DNA of 28,789 nucleotides from positions 1 through 28,789 of the forward strand of contig JAXGVG010000002.1 in the NCBI GenBank assembly GCA_040773965.1, given 5' to 3'. The DNA is from JAXGVG01 sp040773965. Lineage in GTDB: Bacteria; Pseudomonadota; Alphaproteobacteria; UBA9219. Shown here one piece after another: positions 23,784 through 28,789 of the stretch. How positions within the stretch are numbered: the first letter of the stretch is position 1; the number at the start of each line of letters is the position of its first letter. The notes below the pieces were generated by a model that was not told where the DNA came from, did not search any database, and was given only the letters and a program-made list of their open reading frames with translations. The position numbers and the translations under genes are program-made.

Positions 23784-23887
23784 AGAGGTCAGGGATCAGT
23801 AATCAGTGATCAGAAAAGCGTTAAATTTGCTTCTGAAAATTTTGATTAATGATTCTTGATCACTGATAACTGGCCTCTGACCCCTGA
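23784..23887. repeat. Imperfect palindromic element between purA and the YqaA-like gene
   Basis: AGAGGTCAGGGATCAGTAAT and the TCAGTGATCAG overlapping its end (left arm about 23784-23813) are mirrored by TTGATCACTGATAACTGGCC then TCTGACC (right arm about 23855-23882). The arms are about 30 bp, with a few mismatches, around a loop of roughly 40 nt. Inside the arms, ATCAG-type motifs recur several times. This looks like a dispersed palindromic repeat rather than a promoter. It leaves little room for ordinary promoters of the two divergent genes. Confidence 0.7.
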
Positions 23888-23892
23888 TTTCC

Positions 23893-24474
23893 ATGTCCCC
23901 TATCCGTTCCATGTACGACTGGACGCTCCGGCAGGCCGAAGGGCCGATCGCGCGGCGTGTGTTGTTTATTATCGCTTTCGCGGAGAGCTCGTTTTTTCCC
24001 ATTCCGCCCGACGTCATGCTTTTGCCCATGGCGATTGCGAATCGCGAGAAGGCCTATCATTACGCTTTTATCTGCACGTTGGGTTCCGTGCTGGGCGGAT
24101 TGCTTGGCTACGCCATCGGCGCGTTTTTGTATGAGAGCGTCGGGCAATGGATCATCGACACGTACCATCTGCAGGAAGGTTTTAAGCGTTTCCACGACGA
24201 GTTCAACGAATGGGGCGTGTGGATCATTCTCGCGAAGGGCCTGACGCCCATTCCGTTCAAGCTGGTGACGATCGCAAGCGGCGTGGCCAAACTCGGCCTT
24301 GTGCCGTTCGTTCTGGCGTGCATAGGGACGCGCGCGATGCGGTTTTACCTTGTGGCGTGGCTTGTGAAGCGTTTCGGCGCGCCCATCAAGGAGTTCGTGG
24401 AGAAATACCTCACATGGGTGACGATGGGGCTTTTGGCGGCGATTGTTTTCGGGTTTTGGCTGGTGTTGGGGTAG
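23893..24474 (+). CDS. YqaA-like DedA/SNARE-associated-fold membrane protein
   Basis: The 193-residue inner-membrane protein has four or five hydrophobic helices. It shows the family features of the DedA/VTT superfamily: AESSFFPIPPDVMLLPMAIA near residues 29-48, GSVLGGLLGYAIGAFLYE, then AKGLTPIPFKLVTIASGVAK. Members transport or scramble lipids or support membrane homeostasis; the substrate of the YqaA branch is not settled. The start follows the palindromic element directly and shows no clear ribosome-binding site. The last ten codons are duplicated 186 bp downstream, across a palindromic element. Confidence 0.85.
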   Translation: MSPIRSMYDWTLRQAEGPIARRVLFIIAFAESSFFPIPPDVMLLPMAIANREKAYHYAFICTLGSVLGGLLGYAIGAFLYESVGQWIIDTYHLQEGFKRFHDEFNEWGVWIILAKGLTPIPFKLVTIASGVAKLGLVPFVLACIGTRAMRFYLVAWLVKRFGAPIKEFVEKYLTWVTMGLLAAIVFGFWLVLG

Positions 24475-24659
24475 GACAGCTCAGGAGAACGGTTTTTTAG
24501 ATTGGGCCGAAAGAACGACCCCTCACCTGCAAAAACCAGGGGCTTACTTCCGCCTTCGCTCTTCGAGCTTCGGCGGACAAGTTGTAAGCCCGGGTTTTTG
24601 CTTCCTCTCCCGCAAGGGGAGAGGGACTCAAAGTTCGGGTTTTGGCTGGTGCCGGGGTA
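24448..24659 (+). repeat. Palindromic element flanked by duplicated 3' end of the YqaA-like gene
   Basis: TTCGGGTTTTGGCTGGTG and the following eight bases occur at 24448-24473 and again at 24634-24659, with two mismatches in 26 bp. Between them, GCAAAAACCAGGGGCTTAC (24529-24547) is mirrored by GTAAGCCCGGGTTTTTGC (24584-24601). An inner TCCGCC/GGCGGA pair and a separate hairpin, CCTCTCCC-GCAAG-GGGAGAGG (24604-24624), are also present. The element fills the gap between two convergent genes. Confidence 0.75.
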
Positions 24660-24660
24660 A

Positions 24661-25344
24661 CTAAAGAACTTGCGAAAGAGCTTCCTGCACGAACGGAACG
24701 GTGATTTTCCGTTTTTTCTCCAGCGCTTTTTTATCCAGCAAATCCACGGCTTCTAGCAGGGTGCGGCCGGAGCGTTCCAGGTGCCGGGACAGGTATTCGA
24801 TCACGTCTTCCTCGACAAGAAGCTGGCGGTCGCTGAACAGTTTCAGCAGCATGCCGCGCATAAGCTCGTCGTCGGGCTGTTTCAGCTCGATCGCCGGGCA
24901 GCTTTTCAGGCGGGATTCGATGTCTTTCAGCTTCAATCCCCATTCGGCAGGGGCCTTTTCCGCCGTGAGCAGCAGCGGCAGGCGCGCGGCTTGCGTCGCG
25001 TTGTAGACGTGCTGCATCCATTCTTCGTGCGCGGCATTGCCTGCGATTCGATCCGCGTCGTCGAACGCGAGGCCTTTGTACAACGCGCAGCCGCCCTGAA
25101 TCTCGTCCATGATGTCTTCGCCGGCCCGAAGCGGGCGGGCGTTATATTTTTCCTGCCAGATCGACAAAAGATGCGTTTTGCCCGATCCCTCTGTGCCGTA
25201 AAGGATCAGGCAATGCGCGGGCCACGTCGATGCGTCGCGCGCCATGATCCACCCGGCCGCCTCCCGGTTGCTGGCCGTGACCAGAAAATCGTCCGCCGTC
25301 ATCGCGTCGCGCTGCGGCAAGGGAAGGTGGTATTGCTGGGTCAT
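24661..25344 (-). CDS. hdaA: HdaA, DnaA-related regulator of replication initiation
   Basis: The 227-residue AAA+ protein resembles DnaA domain III without the DNA-binding domain. It opens with QYHLPLPQRDAM, where QxxLPL is the beta-clamp-binding motif of Hda proteins. Walker A is GTEGSGKT (near residues 50-57), and the Walker B region reads GLAFDDAD (near 91). DIESRLKSCPAIELKQPDDE carries the sensor/arginine-finger region. HdaA with the sliding clamp stimulates ATP hydrolysis by DnaA and so prevents re-initiation. It overlaps the upstream permease gene by four bases (ATGA), so the two are co-translated. Confidence 0.88.
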   Translation of the reverse strand: MTQQYHLPLPQRDAMTADDFLVTASNREAAGWIMARDASTWPAHCLILYGTEGSGKTHLLSIWQEKYNARPLRAGEDIMDEIQGGCALYKGLAFDDADRIAGNAAHEEWMQHVYNATQAARLPLLLTAEKAPAEWGLKLKDIESRLKSCPAIELKQPDDELMRGMLLKLFSDRQLLVEEDVIEYLSRHLERSGRTLLEAVDLLDKKALEKKRKITVPFVQEALSQVL

Positions 25345-26414
25345 GAAGACGAGGATTTGGTCCCGTGGTAGAGAGAGCTGGCTTTGTATCGGCGGATGGC
25401 CAAACGGATAAGTACGCCCGCGACGGCGGCCACGGGCACGGCAATCAGAACGCCGACGAAGCCCAGCAGGCTGCCTCCCGCGAAAAGCGCGAAGAGAATC
25501 CAGACAGGATGAAGCCCGACGCGGTCGCCGACGAGCTTGGGAGTCAACACGTAACCTTCAAGGCTTTGGCCGATGAGAAAGACCAGAAGAACAAGAAGGA
25601 TGTGCAGCCAGTCGCCAAACTGGACGATGGCGAGGGCGAGGCTTGTCACGCCGCAGAAGATTGAGCCGACGTAGGGGATGAAGGATAGCGCCCCCGCGAC
25701 GATGCCGATGGCGGCCCCGTATTTGAGGCCCACGAGCGACAGACCGATGCTGTAGATCAGGCCAAGGCAAAGGCACACAAGCGCCTGTCCCCGGATGAAG
25801 CCCGACAGCGTGCGGTTGATTTCGTGAAGGGCGCCGCGAATCGTGTCCCGGTTCTTGCGCGGGAGGAGGGAATCGGTCTTTTCCTTCAGCTTGCGCCAGT
25901 CGCGGAGCAGGTAAAAAGCCACAACCGGCGTGATGACAATCAGGGTCAAAATGTCGAAAAGGGCGAAGCCTTCACTGATAATCTTCTTCAGCAAGTCCCC
26001 GGCCCAACCCACCGCGTTTCCTGCATATTGCCCCGCCGCTTCACGTAACTTCGCAACATCCTCCGGCGACAGCCGCGCGATCCAGCTTTCGGCCCACGGC
26101 ATGATTTGTTCCTTCAGCGAGGCGATATATCCCGGCAGGGCTTCGATCAGCGCGCCGATCTGGCTTTGCAAGAGGGGCACGAGAAGAAGAATCAGCAGGA
26201 CGGCGAAAAGCGCGAAAGCGACCAGCACGATCAACGCGCCAAGCCAGCGCGGAAGACGCCAGCGCGTGAGCCTTTCCACGGCGGGATCGAGAAAATAGGC
26301 GATGGCCAGGCCCGCCACGAACGGCAGCAGAATCGGCTTGAGCGCCCACAGCGACAGGGCAAGCGCGGCCAGCGCGATGAGCCAGAAGCGGGAATGAAAG
26401 TTGAGATTCGACAA
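25341..26414 (-). CDS. AI-2E family (PerM-type) transporter
   Basis: This 357-residue membrane protein has about eight helices and the AI-2E/PerM layout: an N-terminal helix pair (LALSLWALKPILLPFVAGLA, IAYFLDPAVERLTRWRLPRW), a long soluble stretch, then FIPYVGSIFCGVTSLALAIV, LEGYVLTPKLVGDRVGLHPV and WILFALFAGGSLLGFVGVLI. The ligand is unknown for most members; only some export autoinducer-2. The start is TTG 26414, backed by AGGAAAGGA about eight bases upstream. The gene follows DUF2066 by 18 bp and overlaps hdaA, forming a three-gene unit common in alphaproteobacteria. Confidence 0.9.
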   Translation of the reverse strand: MSNLNFHSRFWLIALAALALSLWALKPILLPFVAGLAIAYFLDPAVERLTRWRLPRWLGALIVLVAFALFAVLLILLLVPLLQSQIGALIEALPGYIASLKEQIMPWAESWIARLSPEDVAKLREAAGQYAGNAVGWAGDLLKKIISEGFALFDILTLIVITPVVAFYLLRDWRKLKEKTDSLLPRKNRDTIRGALHEINRTLSGFIRGQALVCLCLGLIYSIGLSLVGLKYGAAIGIVAGALSFIPYVGSIFCGVTSLALAIVQFGDWLHILLVLLVFLIGQSLEGYVLTPKLVGDRVGLHPVWILFALFAGGSLLGFVGVLIAVPVAAVAGVLIRLAIRRYKASSLYHGTKSSSS

Positions 26415-26432
26415 GGCCGGATTCCTTTCCTG

Positions 26433-27566
26433 TTAAGGTGAAGCCGTCGCGTTTCCTTCCGTCAGCATCCAGACGCCCGAGCCGGATTGTTCCAGGGAAA
26501 GACCCTGTTCGCCCAGCGCCGCCTGAAGCTGCGGTATCTCGCCCCGGAATTCCAGATCGACGTTCGCCGCGTTCCGCGTCATCGTGATGACGTTGGTCCG
26601 CGCCACGTTCGGCACCGTTCCTAGCCGGGCCTTGACCGCGTTCCAGCCGGCCAGAGAGTCGATCGGCACCGCCACCGACAGGTGGCCGACGGGGCCTTTG
26701 GGAATTTTGGACGACTGTTTCCACCCGGACTCAAGGTCGTTTCTCAATTGCCTGATGCCTTCGGCCATGGCCGCCATGGCGGCTTTCGCGTCCGCCGCCG
26801 GAGGCAGGGACAGGTGGATGGGCGCAACCGTTTTGCCCGTCGAATCGTAACGGCGGGCGTCCACACGCATTTCTTTTTGGGGATCGGGGTTGTCGAGATC
26901 CGCTTCAAGCACCGCCACGATCGCGCTTCCCGCCTGGTATTTCCGGATGATGTTTTGCAGGGATTCCGGTTTGCCGTTGACGGCTTCGTCCGTGCCGATG
27001 AGCGAGATGTCGTCCAAATCGCCGGAGGGCACTATGATAGGGACAAGGCCCGAACCGCGCACCACGCCTTCCCATGCCAGACGCCACGGCGTCTGGTCTT
27101 CCCACAAAACCGCCCGTCCGCCGTTGACCGTCACCGGCAGAATCACCACCGGGCGGCTTCGGGCTTCGCTGAACGCGCTCCCGCGTCTGTTGAGAAGGTT
27201 CCGAACGGCGTTTGGTTTGAACTGGACCGTGAACGTGCCGACGTAGCGCACGGCTGAGGCGCGCTCCTGCTGGACTTCGAAAGCCTGCACCAGCTCGGCG
27301 ATAACGTCGTCGTCCGGATTCGCCGCCAGCGATGCGTCGGCTCCCAGCCGCGCCAGAAGCTGCTCAAAGGCCGTCCGCTGGGCCTGCTGGATGGCCTGGT
27401 CGCGGGCTTGCGCGGCGTTGTCTGCCGTCACGTCGGCGGGAACGTCCGTCATCTGGTAGACCATGGCGTCGCCGCCGTCCTCGGACCGGACCGGGGCCGT
27501 AAACAGGGCAAAGACCAGCAATACCAGCAGTACTTGTCGCATCTTCGTTCTGCGTGTTATGAGCAT
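26433..27566 (-). CDS. DUF2066 secreted/periplasmic protein
   Basis: A 377-residue protein of the DUF2066 family, of unknown function. It has a signal peptide (MRQVLLVLLVFALFTAPVRS) and an early stretch AQARDQAIQQAQRTAFEQLL, typical of the family. It then shows PVVILPVTVNGGRAVLWEDQ and a C-terminal repeated-looking domain (PIDSLAGWNAVKARLGTVPN, FRGEIPQLQAALGEQGLSLE). The ATG at 27542 would place the signal peptide exactly at the N-terminus; ATG 27566 adds eight residues. Neither has a strong ribosome-binding site. It is divergent from purM with under 50 bp between the starts. Confidence 0.8.
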   Translation of the reverse strand: MLITRRTKMRQVLLVLLVFALFTAPVRSEDGGDAMVYQMTDVPADVTADNAAQARDQAIQQAQRTAFEQLLARLGADASLAANPDDDVIAELVQAFEVQQERASAVRYVGTFTVQFKPNAVRNLLNRRGSAFSEARSRPVVILPVTVNGGRAVLWEDQTPWRLAWEGVVRGSGLVPIIVPSGDLDDISLIGTDEAVNGKPESLQNIIRKYQAGSAIVAVLEADLDNPDPQKEMRVDARRYDSTGKTVAPIHLSLPPAADAKAAMAAMAEGIRQLRNDLESGWKQSSKIPKGPVGHLSVAVPIDSLAGWNAVKARLGTVPNVARTNVITMTRNAANVDLEFRGEIPQLQAALGEQGLSLEQSGSGVWMLTEGNATASP

Positions 27567-27614
27567 TCAGGGATCCGTACCCGGCATTCTTAGCATTTAG
27601 GGAAGGAGGACACC

Positions 27615-28700
27615 ATAACCAGTAATTCCGACCTTTCCAGGGCGCGCAGCGCCTACGCCGAAGCCGGTGTCGATATCGACGCCGGAAACGCGCTTGTGGA
27701 GGCCATCAAGCCTTCCGCCAGGGCTACCGCGCGTCCCGGCGCCGGGGGCGGACTTGGGGGATTCGGCGCTTTGTTCGATTTGAAGGCCGCCGGATATGTG
27801 GATCCGATTCTCGTTAGCACGACAGACGGGGTCGGCACCAAGCTGCGCATCGCAATCGAAACCGGGCGGCACGAAACGGTTGGGGTCGATCTTGTCGCCA
27901 TGTGCGTGAACGACCTGATCGTTCAGGGCGCGGAACCGCTTTTTTTCCTCGATTACTTCGCTTCGGGCAAACTGGAAATCGAAACGGCGAGGCGCGTAAT
28001 TGCCGGTATCGCCGAGGGCTGCAAGCAGGCCGGATGCGCGCTGGCCGGGGGCGAAACCGCCGAAATGCCCGGCATGTATGAAGGCAAGGATTACGATCTC
28101 GCCGGTTTTGCCGTGGGCGCGGTCGAGCGTGAAAACATCCTGCCTCGCGCGGATACCAGGGAAGGCGATACCGTGCTCGGCCTTGCGTCGAACGGCCTGC
28201 ACAGCAACGGCTTTTCGCTGGTGCGCAAGATCGTGAAGCAGGAAAATTTAAGCTATGACGCCATTGCGCCGTTCGACGAAACGCGGATGCTGGGCGAGGC
28301 GCTTCTGGAGCCGACGCGCATTTACGTGAAGCCCGTCCTGCAGGCTGCGCGGACCGGGAAAATTAAGGCCATGGCGCATATCACGGGCGGCGGATTGCTG
28401 GAAAACATTCCGCGCGTTTTGCCCGAAGACATGGGCGCATGGCTCAGCGTCGGCACATGGCAGGTTCCGCCGGTGTTCAAGTGGCTGGCCAAAGCGTCGC
28501 GGATCGATGGGCAGGAAATGGCGCGGACGTTCAATTGCGGCATTGGTCTCGTTCTCGTTACGGCGCGCGAAGACGCCGACGCGACGATCAAGCTTTTAAC
28601 AGCCGAAGGCGAAAAGGTGTTCCGCATCGGCGAGGTGGAAAAAACGCGCTCGGCGCATCGCGTCACCTTGCAGGGCATGAGTTCGACCTGGCCGTGTTAA
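27615..28700 (+). CDS. purM: Phosphoribosylformylglycinamidine cyclo-ligase (AIR synthetase), apparent ATA start
   Basis: PurM closes the imidazole ring in purine synthesis, making AIR from FGAM with ATP. Motifs present are STTDGVGTKLRIA, VDLVAMCVNDL, GETAEMPGMYEGKDYDLAGF, GLASNGLHSNGFSLVRKI and HITGGGLLENIPR. The conserved N-terminus SAYAEAGVDIDAGNALV lies upstream of the first ordinary in-frame start (GTG 27696). No ATG, GTG or TTG exists between the in-frame stop at 27591 and 27696. The frame has ATA at 27615, exactly where a start is expected: GGAAGGAGG ends at 27609, five bases before it. From there the protein has 361 residues, the normal length. An A-for-G base error is the alternative. 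Confidence 0.93.
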   Translation: MTSNSDLSRARSAYAEAGVDIDAGNALVEAIKPSARATARPGAGGGLGGFGALFDLKAAGYVDPILVSTTDGVGTKLRIAIETGRHETVGVDLVAMCVNDLIVQGAEPLFFLDYFASGKLEIETARRVIAGIAEGCKQAGCALAGGETAEMPGMYEGKDYDLAGFAVGAVERENILPRADTREGDTVLGLASNGLHSNGFSLVRKIVKQENLSYDAIAPFDETRMLGEALLEPTRIYVKPVLQAARTGKIKAMAHITGGGLLENIPRVLPEDMGAWLSVGTWQVPPVFKWLAKASRIDGQEMARTFNCGIGLVLVTAREDADATIKLLTAEGEKVFRIGEVEKTRSAHRVTLQGMSSTWPC

Positions 28701-28716
28701 CGAAGGGGAGGTGTTT

Positions 28717-28789
28717 ATGCTGAAACTCGGTATTCTTATTTCGGGCCGCGGCAGCAACATGCAGGCCCTGGTGAATGCGGCGAAGACGC
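28717..28789 (+). CDS. purN: Phosphoribosylglycinamide formyltransferase, N-terminus (runs off the window)
   Basis: The first 24 codons read MLKLGILISGRGSNMQALVN, the start of PurN, which formylates GAR using 10-formyl-tetrahydrofolate. The SGRGSN motif is the phosphate-binding loop. GGGGAGG precedes the ATG, and the start lies 16 bp after purM, so the pair is an operon. Confidence 0.92.
   Translation, partial: MLKLGILISGRGSNMQALVNAAKT

Noticed and set aside
27696..28700. GTG 27696 as the purM start
   Set aside because: It would remove the conserved AYAEAGVDIDAGNAL segment and has no ribosome-binding site.

Overview
The window is chromosomal DNA from an alphaproteobacterium. The evidence is a lexA promoter carrying the alphaproteobacterial SOS operator GTTC-N7-GTTC, a GcrA-like regulator, two exact CtrA-type boxes (TTAA-N7-TTAA), an HdaA-type DnaA-related ATPase, and the hdaA / AI-2E permease / DUF2066 / purM / purN neighbourhood. 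A flagellar hook gene with a sigma-54 promoter indicates a motile organism. The genus cannot be fixed from the sequence alone.

Layout. 1-671 (-) is the N-terminal part of flgE. 1010-3204 (+) holds lexA and gltX, followed by a GcrA-like zinc-finger protein (3409-3876). From 3992 to 21195, every gene is on the + strand and forms a Dot/Icm (type IVB, IncI-like) secretion cluster: two DotI-like proteins, DotH, DotG, DotF, a three-unit DotE/DotP-like membrane protein, a TraX-like membrane protein, two tandem IcmD/DotP-like small membrane proteins, DotN, DotO, DotM, an unrecognised one-TM protein, and DotL. A family-4 glycosyltransferase follows. The rest is housekeeping: purA (-), a YqaA-like DedA-type membrane protein (+), hdaA, AI-2E permease and DUF2066 (all -), then purM and the start of purN (+).

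How the genes work together. DotH, DotG and DotF are expected to build the envelope-spanning core. DotI, the DotE/DotP-type proteins and DotO would form the inner-membrane and energising part. DotL, DotM and DotN form the substrate-receiving coupling complex. The order I-H-G-F-E-P-N-O matches Legionella icmLKEGCDJB and IncI traMNOPQRTU as I recall them. Absent from the window are DotB, DotC, DotD, DotA, DotK, DotU/IcmF, IcmT/V/X and the IcmS/W/Q/R chaperones, so the system must be completed elsewhere, use substitutes, or be partial.

The least expected signals are: CtrA-type boxes in two secretion-cluster promoter regions, with a one-mismatch copy before dotL; a TraX-like gene between the pilin-like membrane proteins; a tandem IcmD/DotP pair homogenised at its 3' ends; an unknown protein between DotM and DotL; purM with an apparent ATA start codon; and two palindromic intergenic elements, one flanked by a duplicated 3' end of the neighbouring gene. 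No tRNA, rRNA, CRISPR array, transposase or integrase was seen.
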